From: a virus
Virus record (IMG/VR): IMGVR_UViG_3300037261_000049
Location: 1-28,426 of that record
Strand: one strand, 5' to 3'
DNA length: 28,426 nt
This document shows positions 1 through 6,046 of the stretch, piece after piece; positions within the stretch are counted from its first letter, which is position 1; each line of letters opens with the position of its first letter. A program made the translations under genes and the position numbers. The notes beneath the pieces were generated by a model. That model was not told the origin of the DNA and ran no database searches. It was given only the letters and a program-made list of their open reading frames with translations.

Positions 1-337
1 TAGGAGGGTCTTCCGCTAACGCTCCAGGGTTGTTAGGTTCTGCTATTGCTTCAGTATCAATAGGCTCTGCAATTGACACTGTGATAGGTTCCTTGCCGTC
101 GTAGCGGTTGATGACAAGCGTATCTATTGACACTTGGGCCGTATCCGTCTTAGGCATGTTGGCAACGTATGGCACCATTTTCACAAGCAATTGAGCCATA
201 GATAGGGCTGTATGGTTTCCCTTGGCCGCTTTCTCTAGGAACCCTGTTAGCATCTTCTCATAATCATAGCCATTCTTAGCTAATGATTCTAACAGCCATA
301 CACTCTTTTTATTCTTACTACCAACAGGACGGGCCAT
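1..337 (-). CDS. Putative terminase small subunit / DNA-binding protein (partial)
   Basis: Leftward reading frame that runs off the left edge of the window. The 112 visible codons start MARPVGSKNKKSVWLLESLA, followed by a helical-looking region and an acidic, proline-containing tail. The short basic N-terminus of the type 'ARPxGSKNK' is common in phage small-terminase and similar DNA-binding proteins, and the position at the head of a leftward unit fits packaging genes. A GGAGAG ribosome site lies about 10 bases before the ATG. No catalytic motif is visible and the HTH is not obvious, so the terminase label is an inference from N-terminus and position. Confidence 0.5.
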   Translation of the reverse strand, partial: MARPVGSKNKKSVWLLESLAKNGYDYEKMLTGFLEKAAKGNHTALSMAQLLVKMVPYVANMPKTDTAQVSIDTLVINRYDGKEPITVSIAEPIDTEAIAEPNNPGALAEDPP

Positions 338-372
338 TTATGTTATATCTCTCCGTTATTTCACATTGTTTC

Positions 373-413
373 GTTAAGTTAAGAGGGTGAATTTGAGGTT
401 AAGTAATGTTAAG
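373..413. repeat. Four GTTAAG hexamer repeats (possible operator)
   Basis: GTTAAG occurs at 373, 378 (sharing one base), 398 and 408, all in the same orientation, between the start of the leftward gene and the first promoter-like box of the rightward side. The starts of the last three are 20 and 10 bases apart, close to whole helical turns, so a protein could bind them on one face of the DNA. On the minus strand they lie in the leader of the leftward gene. Role unknown: operator, late-activator site or origin element are all possible. Confidence 0.4.
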
Positions 414-442
414 AAAAGGCTTACAGCTCTGTAAAGGTTAGA

Positions 443-451
443 TGTTATACT
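443..451 (+). promoter_or_regulatory. Extended -10 promoter candidate (TGTTATACT)
   Basis: TGTTATACT is an extended -10 box identical to that of the strong promoter at 12674-12702. No good TTGACA lies 16-18 bases upstream; CTTACA is present but about 20 bases away. The predicted start near 458 would give a rightward transcript through the structured RNA at about 555-785. Confidence is limited by the poor -35. Confidence 0.4.
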
Positions 452-504
452 AAGGAATAGACTGACTATGTGGATGGTTTATAATACAGATATATGATAG
501 ACAC

Positions 505-520
505 TCATACGAATGTATGA
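505..520. repeat. Inverted repeat TCATAC-gaat-GTATGA
   Basis: A perfect 6-bp inverted repeat with a 4-base spacer lies between the extended -10 box at 443-451 and the structured RNA. It could be an operator half-site pair or a small RNA hairpin. There is no T tract, so it is not a terminator. Confidence 0.35.
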
Positions 521-554
521 TGAGAAGCAAACGGGTTTTGCACATTCACATAGT

Positions 555-785
555 TGTAGCCAACATCTGTTGTTCGTTAGGCTTATGGGGATTTCATCCC
601 CCGCCGTACTCACTCTTCGTCCCCGTGAGGGGACTCAGTAAACCTAACGGTAAACGGACGTAAGTAGGCACGAAGATGTTATAGTCAGATCCCCATTAAA
701 GATCTGCCGATGTTTTACCGGGCTAAGCTTCAATAGCTTATCTGGCTGGAAACGGGAGGTTATCTTAGTTCCTCGGTCCCTTGTT
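555..785 (+). ncRNA. Predicted structured noncoding RNA with pseudoknot
   Basis: This gene-free stretch pairs with itself repeatedly on the + strand. Perfect stems are 576-581/643-648 (GTTAGG/CCTAAC), enclosing two hairpins: 587-592/596-601 (GGGGAT/ATCCCC) and 619-624/629-634 (GTCCCC/GGGGAC), the latter capped by a GTGA tetraloop of the GNRA type and extended by 607-610/637-640. Next come 649-654/714-719 (GGTAAA/TTTACC), 686-691/701-706 (CAGATC/GATCTG) and 724-729/735-740 (TAAGCT/AGCTTA). A 7-bp pairing, 562-568/674-680 (AACATCT/AGATGTT), interleaves with 649-654/714-719 and so makes a pseudoknot. GNRA on this strand favours + transcription. It does not fit tRNA, tmRNA or RNase P; the group I intron topology was considered, but P6 is absent. 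Ends and function are unknown. Confidence 0.6.
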
Positions 786-823
786 TACATTGAACAATAC
801 GTCTATATGTCTTTCCATAAGTA

Positions 824-852
824 TTGACATATGAATACAGTATTATCATATT
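824..852 (+). promoter_or_regulatory. Possible sigma70 promoter
   Basis: TTGACA at 824-829 is followed after 17 bases by CATATT (847-852) in very AT-rich DNA (about 840-900). The -35 is perfect but the -10 is weak and lacks the TG extension of the better promoters in this window. Confidence 0.35.
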
Positions 853-906
853 CAATACGTTAAATATACAATAACATGGTTAACGAATGTTTATTTTTAC
901 AACCCC

Positions 907-935
907 TTGACAAATAACCTAATTCATGTTCTACT
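907..935 (+). promoter_or_regulatory. Early sigma70 promoter (TTGACA, TGn, TCTACT)
   Basis: TTGACA (907-912), a 17-base spacer ending TGT and TCTACT (930-935) repeat the arrangement CCTTGACAAA...TGT-TAtACT seen at 7334 and 12674. An AT-rich tract upstream resembles an UP element. Transcription would start about 941-943, only a few bases before the ATG at 948, and then run into the early genes. Confidence 0.55.
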
Positions 936-947
936 TACTCTATACCT

Positions 948-989
948 ATGAAATACACAGACCGAATGTTTTGGGCGCTTACTATATGA
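948..989 (+). CDS. Possible 13-residue leader peptide
   Basis: Tiny frame MKYTDRMFWALTI starting about 6 bases after the predicted transcription start of the 907-935 promoter, so initiation would be almost leaderless. There is no Shine-Dalgarno site. Its TGA overlaps the next ATG as ATGA at 986, the first of a chain of such overlaps. It is listed because of that arrangement; it may be chance. Confidence 0.25.
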   Translation: MKYTDRMFWALTI

Positions 990-1057
990 AACATCGAAAA
1001 GAAATTTTAAAGAAAAAGCTTGACAAATATCATAATAAGAGCAATACTGGAATATGA
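986..1057 (+). CDS. Possible small basic peptide (23 residues)
   Basis: The frame encodes MKHRKEILKKKLDKYHNKSN plus three residues: very lysine-rich and helical in character. It overlaps the preceding tiny frame by ATGA and the ATG at 1054 by another ATGA, which suggests translational coupling. A second promoter-like sequence (1020-1048) lies inside it. No recognised family. Confidence 0.3.
   Translation: MKHRKEILKKKLDKYHNKSNTGI
1020..1048 (+). promoter_or_regulatory. Possible second early sigma70 promoter
   Basis: TTGACA (1020-1025), 17 bases, AATACT (1043-1048). The TTGACAAAT context copies the promoters at 907 and 7334, but there is no TG before the -10. Predicted start about 1055, ahead of the ribosome sites at 1075 and 1112. 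Confidence 0.4.
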
Positions 1058-1125
1058 ACGAAATGCTTCTAACGGAGGTTAAGACTATGACCATGGAACC
1101 CAAGATTAACCAAGGAGGCCCGACG

Positions 1126-1266
1126 ATGAAGAATCGACCTTGCATCAAATGCCAAGTCAACCATTCAGGAAAATATGCCGTCTGCCAGAACTGCATTGAG
1201 GGGATCAATACTCAATGGACTGTCAATGCTCAGAACGCTTTAAAGAAGTTGCAGGCGGCTCTATGA
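1126..1266 (+). CDS. Small zinc-ribbon-like protein
   Basis: A 46-residue protein with two CxxC pairs (C6/C9 in CIKC and C20/C23 in CQNC), the usual layout of a small zinc knuckle. The start at 1126 was chosen because a full AAGGAGG lies 7 bases before it. ATG 1087 (with GGAGG at 1075) and ATG 1054 (coupled by ATGA to the preceding frame) are in the same frame and are alternative starts adding 13 or 24 residues. The stop overlaps the next gene's ATG. Function unknown; zinc binding is inferred from cysteine spacing only. Confidence 0.6.
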   Translation: MKNRPCIKCQVNHSGKYAVCQNCIEGINTQWTVNAQNALKKLQAAL

Positions 1267-1544
1267 CATGGATCATTACTAAAGATAAAGCTGGATGTTC
1301 TGCTATTTATGACGAAAAAGCTAACTATGAAATTGCATCTCACCTTGACCGAGTAGATGCTGAATTTATCATCAAGGCTTGCAATTCATTTCATAGCAAC
1401 TACAAAAAACTTGACTGTATGTTTGCGACGCTAAAAACACTAGAAAATCTCATTGAAAATAAAACATATACAGAATTAGATGACTGTTTAAACCTTATCA
1501 AAAGATCTCTAGAAAAAGTGGACCCCATTCAGCAGGTCGCCTAA
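1263..1544 (+). CDS. Hypothetical early protein
   Basis: A 93-residue protein starting MTWIITKDKAGCSAIYDEKA, with a mixed alpha/beta N-terminal half and a helical C-terminal half. The start at 1263 was chosen because it forms ATGA with the stop of the zinc-ribbon gene, implying coupled translation. No family recognised. Early position and small size fit a host-takeover protein, but that is inference. Confidence 0.65.
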   Translation: MTWIITKDKAGCSAIYDEKANYEIASHLDRVDAEFIIKACNSFHSNYKKLDCMFATLKTLENLIENKTYTELDDCLNLIKRSLEKVDPIQQVA

Positions 1545-1576
1545 ATGAAATCCAATCTACCAACGGAGGGGAAATA

Positions 1577-1693
1577 ATGAGTTATCTACAGAAGATACAT
1601 TTTGTTTTTAACGTGTTACGTTTTTTGGGGTTATACTCTGATAATCGACTAAGAACGGCTAAGGATTTTGTAGACCATTACTGGGGGGAATAA
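1577..1693 (+). CDS. Small hypothetical protein
   Basis: A 38-codon frame, MSYLQKIHFVFNVLRFLGLY and a short charged tail, preceded by a strong ACGGAGGGG site 7 bases upstream. The stop is one base before the next ATG. Aromatic and moderately hydrophobic, possibly membrane-associated. Unrecognised. Confidence 0.5.
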   Translation: MSYLQKIHFVFNVLRFLGLYSDNRLRTAKDFVDHYWGE

Positions 1694-1694
1694 C

Positions 1695-1994
1695 ATGATA
1701 ACGTTAGGAATGTCAGTAGTACAAACATGTATAGGACTTCTAGGGCTGGCCATTCTAGCCGGGTTCATCTTATTCGTGTTGACGTTGCCTATGCAAATCA
1801 GCATGGACAATAAAGAAAAGGCAGATAAGAAAGTCTTTGCTCTTAAAATGGCAAAAGAAGCATTAAAGCCTAAGCCCATTGTCCTATCCATCTCTGACCT
1901 GCAATACAAACGTGTTATGAAAACCATTACAAAAGAAGAGGATAGCCGTCTATCTTATTGGTATGAAGCACAAGCCTTTAAATATAGCCATTGA
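1695..1994 (+). CDS. Small single-pass membrane protein
   Basis: 99 residues with one strongly hydrophobic segment at about 9-32, followed by a charged, helical cytoplasmic-type tail (KEKADKKVFALKMAKEALK). The GGGGGGAA ribosome site is 5-6 bases upstream. Predicted inner-membrane protein of unknown role; early phage membrane proteins of this kind often inhibit host processes or affect superinfection, but nothing here proves that. Confidence 0.65.
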   Translation: MITLGMSVVQTCIGLLGLAILAGFILFVLTLPMQISMDNKEKADKKVFALKMAKEALKPKPIVLSISDLQYKRVMKTITKEEDSRLSYWYEAQAFKYSH

Positions 1995-2024
1995 AACGTA
2001 AACCAATACCTGTTAGACTGAAAT

Positions 2025-2126
2025 ATGAAACAAAACAATGTTAGTAAAGAAATACCGCCGTTCTGGGTTCTATGGACATATCTCGCAGAATATGAACGTG
2101 TTGGAATGGAATGGAGGAATGACTAA
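2025..2126 (+). CDS. Small hypothetical protein
   Basis: A 33-residue frame ending GMEWRND whose stop overlaps the next ATG (TAATG). No strong ribosome site, so it is less certain than its neighbours. Its codons contain the GGAGG that serves the following gene. No family recognised. Confidence 0.45.
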   Translation: MKQNNVSKEIPPFWVLWTYLAEYERVGMEWRND

Positions 2127-2461
2127 TGAAATCTGAAACGAAGTACACGCCCACGCCGTGGAAAGATAAACAGTATGGTGAACCTATTCGTCCTGGTGCA
2201 GCGGGTCGATGGCCGAGTGTAGCGGGCGCCGATGGATATGCTGTAGCCGATTGTAATATGTCATCCCGCAGTGAAAGTGAAGCAATGGCCAACACTGCCT
2301 ACATTGTGAAATGCGTCAATTGTCACGAGGAATTGGTAGCGGTTTTAAAACAAATGGTAGAAGAATTCGGTTTCAGTAAGACTCATATCGGCCTAGTCCA
2401 CGCAGAGAGGCAGGCCATAATGAAGGCAGAGCAAGCCATCGCCAAGGCGGAGGAGAAATAA
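2126..2461 (+). CDS. Conserved phage hypothetical protein (TPTPW family)
   Basis: 111 residues. It begins with the phrase YTPTPWKDKQYGEPIRPG, then a glycine-rich VAGADGYAVADCN segment and EAMANTAYIVKCVNCHEELV, ending in a helical charged tail. I recognise the pattern 'TPTPW ... EANAxFIVxAVNxHxxLV' as very frequent in phages and prophages, always without known function. GGAGG lies 9 bases before the start. A short-lived accessory role in the early program is plausible; none has been shown to my knowledge. Confidence 0.75.
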   Translation: MKSETKYTPTPWKDKQYGEPIRPGAAGRWPSVAGADGYAVADCNMSSRSESEAMANTAYIVKCVNCHEELVAVLKQMVEEFGFSKTHIGLVHAERQAIMKAEQAIAKAEEK

Positions 2462-2462
2462 C

Positions 2463-2612
2463 ATGGATAAATTTAAAGCATTAGAAATGCTACAAAATGT
2501 AGCAGATAACTTAGGAAACGATAGATTAACAGATGAATTAGAATGTATCTTAGCAAAACAAGTACTAACCGTAATGGACTGGATTTTACTATCAGTTAAT
2601 GAGAGGAAATAA
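2463..2612 (+). CDS. Small hypothetical helical protein
   Basis: 49 residues (MDKFKALEMLQNVADNLGND...), mostly helical, with a hydrophobic C-terminal stretch (VLTVMDWILLSV). GGAGGAG upstream and one base between the previous stop and this start indicate operon translation. Unrecognised. Confidence 0.6.
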   Translation: MDKFKALEMLQNVADNLGNDRLTDELECILAKQVLTVMDWILLSVNERK

Positions 2613-2613
2613 C

Positions 2614-2754
2614 ATGAAAACATACGACAAACTCTATCAATGCCGGGCCTGTAAACGTCCTGAATGGTGCAAAGTAACAGACCTAGGCTATAAGCTTATC
2701 GTATCCGCTTACGTATGCGGCACAACGTGTACATTCAAAAAAGAGGAGGAATAG
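2614..2754 (+). CDS. Small zinc-ribbon-like protein
   Basis: 46 residues with C10xxC13 (CRAC), C19 and a second cluster CGTTC (C37/C41), resembling a treble-clef or ribbon knuckle ending in a lysine/glutamate tail. Start chosen by spacing from GAGAGG. Function unknown; a nucleic-acid or protein adaptor is possible. Confidence 0.6.
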   Translation: MKTYDKLYQCRACKRPEWCKVTDLGYKLIVSAYVCGTTCTFKKEEE

Positions 2755-2757
2755 ACA

Positions 2758-2919
2758 ATGCTAGAGCGTATCCAATATCCTATTCTATGGTTTAAAGCTA
2801 AGTGGTCTGACTTATTGTTTCATTATCGTTTCAAACGTGCGCCTGTAATTGTCATGGGCAATTGTCTAGTGAAAGAAGTAAATAACAATCTTTACGTGGT
2901 AGGGACAATCAATGAATAG
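2758..2919 (+). CDS. Small hypothetical protein
   Basis: 53 residues, aromatic and basic N-terminal half (WFKAKWSDLLFHYRFKR), then VIVMGNCLVKEV. GAGGAGGAA ribosome site. Its last codons overlap the start of the next gene at 2912. Unrecognised. Confidence 0.55.
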   Translation: MLERIQYPILWFKAKWSDLLFHYRFKRAPVIVMGNCLVKEVNNNLYVVGTINE

Positions 2920-3130
2920 GCTTAGCGCAAGCATTATACGCCTTACAGTGTGGCTATGCCTCGCTACAATAGGGCTCACGCTCTTGGCTCTTGTTTCTAG
3001 GGCTGATAGCTCGTCATCCTCGCTAGATGACCTCCAAGGCGTAATAGTGCCTCAAATAGCCGTTTATGACGTTTCTGTAACGTCGCCTACATGGACTATC
3101 GACATACAAACTGTTAAGAGGGATAAATGA
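2912..3130 (+). CDS. Small membrane-anchored or exported protein
   Basis: 72 residues: a basic N-terminus, a hydrophobic segment at about 9-29 (LTVWLCLATIGLTLLALV), then ADSSSSSLDD and a beta-like domain. This could be a signal peptide or an N-terminal anchor placing the rest outside the cytoplasmic membrane. It overlaps both neighbours by a few bases. Function unknown. Confidence 0.6.
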   Translation: MNRLSASIIRLTVWLCLATIGLTLLALVSRADSSSSSLDDLQGVIVPQIAVYDVSVTSPTWTIDIQTVKRDK

Positions 3131-3294
3131 CCATTACAATGCTGTTTATTTGGTTGGCCTATAAGCTTCCCGTTCATGTTGATATGCCGTTGATGATAGC
3201 CCCACAAGCTGTATGCCCATTGAACCTATGGGAAGACACGCATACAGCCTTGGATATGCGTAACCTATTCAGAAGCGTAAAGGAACCTATTTAA
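3127..3294 (+). CDS. Small hypothetical protein
   Basis: 55 residues, hydrophobic N-terminus (MTITMLFIWLAYKLPVHVDM). Its ATG overlaps the previous stop (ATGA). Last of the run of very small early genes before the amidoligase. Unrecognised. Confidence 0.5.
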   Translation: MTITMLFIWLAYKLPVHVDMPLMIAPQAVCPLNLWEDTHTALDMRNLFRSVKEPI

Positions 3295-3303
3295 GGGGGA
3301 ATT

Positions 3304-4689
3304 ATGCCAAATAATAACGATAGTGTATTAAGCTTCAATCATCCTGCTAACGATAATCATAGACATAGCTCTGTTAGATCATACACCTATCATATGCCAT
3401 TCTCTCCGCCTGTTTTTTCTCTAGGGTGGGAATTAGAGGCTAATCATTCAGCAGCACGTTTACCCGCAGGGATTAATCAAATCTCTGACGGTAGTGTTGA
3501 CGGCGACGGTACTGAATATGTTGTACTTCCCTCTGTTACTCGGTCCCCCCGTTTCGTTCTAGGACTTCTTAAAGACTTAGTGCATAGCCCTAAGCTGAAT
3601 ACAGATAAATCATGTGGATTTCATATTCACATGAGTGTACAAAATGCAAAACTTCCTAAACTCCGTCAATGGTCATTAGCTACAGAGGCCCTAGCGCAAC
3701 GGATAGAAGAGTTAGCATTTAGAGCCGTACCAGAGGCTAGGAAAGAGAATCAGTACTGTAGAAAAATACAGCTTACGGGTTCTGGTACGTCTTTCCCATG
3801 TGAGAAGTATAGTAATTCTAGGCGGTATCACTGGCTAAACACCGTTGAAATGTTTAGACCGAATGGCATACGTACGGTAGAGGTAAGACTGCTAGGGAAT
3901 ACTCACCGATGGAAATACCTATTAGCGTGGTCTACCTTTTCCTTGTTGTTAGGCCGGGAAGGATGGAATCTTGCACATAAACCGTTTACTAGTTGGCAAA
4001 ACTCTATTGATAGGCTTTCAGACTTTTTGAAAGCGATTGAATTAGACATAAAACCTCTGAGTAAAAAACATGAACCCATTCCAGCATGGGTATATAGCAA
4101 TCTAAAAAACTTAGGGATTGATTTTACAGCATTTGATAGGCCGATGAAAAAGCTAGTACAGGCCGAGGCAGACGTATCAGACCATAGCAGAGTGTTTTAT
4201 TCAGATAATCAGGAAACAATACCGAATGAATCGAATGATGATGAATCGAATGATGATGAAGAGGATAATAGTTGTCCATGCGGATGTGGGGAAGAGGGAC
4301 GTTGTTATAGCCAGATGCACTTTGACGGGGACTGTGCTAGTAATGATTGTACTAATTGTCATTCAGAAGGTAATTGTGCCCCTGAACATTGTGGGTATTG
4401 TAGACGAGATGCGCATGATCACGGATCTTTATGTGCATGGAGTAGCTGTAACGTATGTAGTAGGCAACGCGCTATTTCTCAAATAGTGATAGCGTCTACT
4501 CCTGCCCTAGAACCACGAAGAGGCTATACTTATATTACTAGCTTAACACCCTTGTTAACAATTACTGGTATCGAAAATAATCCATACACCCTTAATATAA
4601 TAGCTAACAGTATGTTAAATCCCCATGAAGAGGCTTTAAGCCTAGAGCGTGAACGGTCATTACCTATTCAAAATGGAGGTACTTTCTAA
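3304..4689 (+). CDS. Amidoligase (COOH-NH2 ligase) with cysteine-rich tail
   Basis: 461 residues. The N-terminal two thirds carry hallmarks of the phage/bacterial amidoligase family (Amidoligase_2, glutamine-synthetase-like COOH-NH2 ligases, PF12224 type): GWELEAN at 41-47 with paired acidic residues, DGDGTEYV at 66-73, SCGFHIHMS at 103-111, YHWLN at 175-179 and VEVRLLGN at 192-199. Known members are thought to form amide or peptide bonds using ATP. An acidic linker (309-321, two copies of ESNDD) leads to 13 cysteines at 324-385, including three C-x4-C-x2-C units, probably metal-binding. It ends on the ATG of a glutamine amidotransferase, which may supply ammonia. Substrate unknown: host peptide, cell-wall peptide or a metabolite. 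The family call is firm; the tail is unusual. Confidence 0.8.
   Translation: MPNNNDSVLSFNHPANDNHRHSSVRSYTYHMPFSPPVFSLGWELEANHSAARLPAGINQISDGSVDGDGTEYVVLPSVTRSPRFVLGLLKDLVHSPKLNTDKSCGFHIHMSVQNAKLPKLRQWSLATEALAQRIEELAFRAVPEARKENQYCRKIQLTGSGTSFPCEKYSNSRRYHWLNTVEMFRPNGIRTVEVRLLGNTHRWKYLLAWSTFSLLLGREGWNLAHKPFTSWQNSIDRLSDFLKAIELDIKPLSKKHEPIPAWVYSNLKNLGIDFTAFDRPMKKLVQAEADVSDHSRVFYSDNQETIPNESNDDESNDDEEDNSCPCGCGEEGRCYSQMHFDGDCASNDCTNCHSEGNCAPEHCGYCRRDAHDHGSLCAWSSCNVCSRQRAISQIVIASTPALEPRRGYTYITSLTPLLTITGIENNPYTLNIIANSMLNPHEEALSLERERSLPIQNGGTF
4228..4257 (+). repeat. Tandem 15-bp duplication inside the amidoligase gene
   Basis: Two perfect copies of GAATCGAATGATGAT encode ESNDD twice in the acidic linker between catalytic and cysteine-rich parts. 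In frame, so it lengthens the linker without breaking the protein; typical of replication slippage. Confidence 0.8.
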
Positions 4690-5618
4690 TGTGCGGTCTA
4701 GGCGCTTTTATCGGAAAAGGAAATACAAATAGGCTTATTGCCCTAGGCTCTATGCTAGAGGATAGAGGGTCTGACAGTGTTGGACTTGCTTACGTCAAAG
4801 AGGGTAAAATTCAATTAGCTAAAATTGCAGAACGTCCCTGTTTAGCATTGAATATGTCGTTACGTCTATCCGTTACAGAAATGGCCATTAGCGGTATGGG
4901 TATTCTACATACCCGGCAAGCTACGCAAGGGGCAATCACAAGCGATAATGCACATCCGTTTTTGGATGACGGGATAGCATTTGCACATAACGGTATCATT
5001 CTGAATGATGATGAATTCGGGAAATATGCCGTTGATAGTCAATCGCTCATTCACGGTATCAAGGCTAAGGATTTCTCAAAGTATGAAGGGCCTATCGCCC
5101 TGCTATGGATACAGGACGGCAAGCTACATGCATATCGTTGTGGCAATCCTCTTTATAGAGGCCGGCACCATGGTGTTACCTACCTAGCTAGTGAGAATGA
5201 ACAATTAAAAGCTATCGGATGTACTTCTGTCAAGGAATTGAAGGAAGGATTTATCTACACGTTTCATTCTCCTGAAAATATGACAACAGAAAAGGTTAAA
5301 CGAAATAAGAGCATAGTATTTTCGTATCAAGGCAAAACATGGGATGATTTCCCATTAGACGGATGGAAAAAGCCTGAATACAATGACAAGCTAGACGCGC
5401 TGCAAATTAGCGAGGGAAGGAAATGGGATTATCCAAAAGAGAAAGAGGATTTTAGAACGCTAGAGGATATGGACCGAGATAGGATAACAACTGACTGGTG
5501 CGATATGTGTGGGTCCAAGGGTGAGCTTTCCGAGGGATATTGTCTAGATTGCATTATGTGGATGAAAGAGGAAGGTATGAAAGACTTACCGCCAGTGAAT
5601 CAATTAGAGGTACGATGA
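4689..5618 (+). CDS. Class-II glutamine amidotransferase with C-terminal zinc ribbon
   Basis: 309 residues. The N-terminal Ntn-hydrolase glutaminase domain is clear: catalytic Cys2 after Met removal (MCGLGAFIG), RGSDSVGLAY at 26-34, LHTRQAT at 73-79, NAHPF at 87-91 and AHNGI at 99-103. This domain hydrolyses glutamine and passes ammonia to a partner. No synthase domain follows; instead residues 271-288 hold a CxxC...CxxC zinc ribbon (C271, C274, C285, C288). The start overlaps the amidoligase stop (TAATG), so the two are almost certainly made together and may form an ammonia-dependent amide-forming complex. Acceptor unknown. Confidence 0.85.
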   Translation: MCGLGAFIGKGNTNRLIALGSMLEDRGSDSVGLAYVKEGKIQLAKIAERPCLALNMSLRLSVTEMAISGMGILHTRQATQGAITSDNAHPFLDDGIAFAHNGIILNDDEFGKYAVDSQSLIHGIKAKDFSKYEGPIALLWIQDGKLHAYRCGNPLYRGRHHGVTYLASENEQLKAIGCTSVKELKEGFIYTFHSPENMTTEKVKRNKSIVFSYQGKTWDDFPLDGWKKPEYNDKLDALQISEGRKWDYPKEKEDFRTLEDMDRDRITTDWCDMCGSKGELSEGYCLDCIMWMKEEGMKDLPPVNQLEVR

Positions 5619-5619
5619 T

Positions 5620-5796
5620 ATGAAAAAGAAGATTGTTTACGGGTTAGATGCTGGACGTACGCTTACAAAAGACGGTACACCTGTATTAACTTTTGCACGT
5701 CAAACGTTATCACTTGTTGACGCTGATATCTTAGCTCATAGAATTGTTAATGCATTAAATGAATTAGAGGATAGGCGTATAAAGGAGGATAAATAA
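5620..5796 (+). CDS. Small hypothetical protein
   Basis: 58 residues (MKKKIVYGLDAGRTLTKDGT...). It looks like a compact beta-hairpin followed by a helix (ADILAHRIVNALNELEDRR). One base separates it from the previous stop and its tail contains the AAAGGAGG site of the next gene. A 'DGTPVLTFARQT' phrase resembles small phage proteins of unknown function. Confidence 0.6.
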   Translation: MKKKIVYGLDAGRTLTKDGTPVLTFARQTLSLVDADILAHRIVNALNELEDRRIKEDK

Positions 5797-5797
5797 T

Positions 5798-5944
5798 ATG
5801 GGACCATGTACCGCCATTTCCGCGCAAGCATTAGAGCATAATTTAGTATGGCATAGCACGTTAGACGGTGGCGGATACTTTGCCTGTCATAACCTAGGAT
5901 GTGATTATGTAGAATCAGATATGACGGGCCACCAGGGAGGGTAA
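5798..5944 (+). CDS. Small Cys/His protein
   Basis: 48 residues with C4, H14, H20, C34, H35, C39 and a terminal H; the C-terminal half (FACHNLGCDYVESDMTGHQ) resembles a short zinc knuckle. Excellent AAAGGAGG site. Unknown function. Confidence 0.55.
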   Translation: MGPCTAISAQALEHNLVWHSTLDGGGYFACHNLGCDYVESDMTGHQGG

Positions 5945-5956
5945 GAAGGTACCAGA

Positions 5957-6046
5957 GTGTCAAAAATCTTTTTTACAGGCCTAGAATCAAATCCTAGGAA
6001 GTGTTATAACGTCAGACTGACTAAACAAGGGAGAATAAACACATGA
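5957..6046 (+). CDS. Possible small GTG-started protein
   Basis: A 29-residue frame from GTG 5957 (after AGAAGG) ending in TGA that overlaps the next ATG (ATGA). It contains GLESNPRK, and a matching phrase GLESNPTR appears in a second, unstarted copy near 6362, so the segment has been duplicated. It may be a real mini-protein or only the repeat element. Confidence 0.35.
   Translation: MSKIFFTGLESNPRKCYNVRLTKQGRINT
5978..5998 (+). repeat. Dispersed repeat, copy 1
   Basis: GGCCTAGAATCAAATCCTA (5978-5996) matches 18 of 19 bases at 6362-6380. The core can fold as CCTAG...CTAGG. Both copies sit at gene junctions. Confidence 0.6.

Noticed and set aside
555-785. Group I intron (interleaved stems like P3/P7/P8)
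   Set aside because: The topology partly matches, but no stem fits P6 between 648 and 649, the P7 guanosine-site sequence is absent, and no split gene flanks it.
5942-6042. Intrinsic terminator at the TTTTTT run near 5970
   Set aside because: No stable stem precedes the T run; it lies within a possible small frame.
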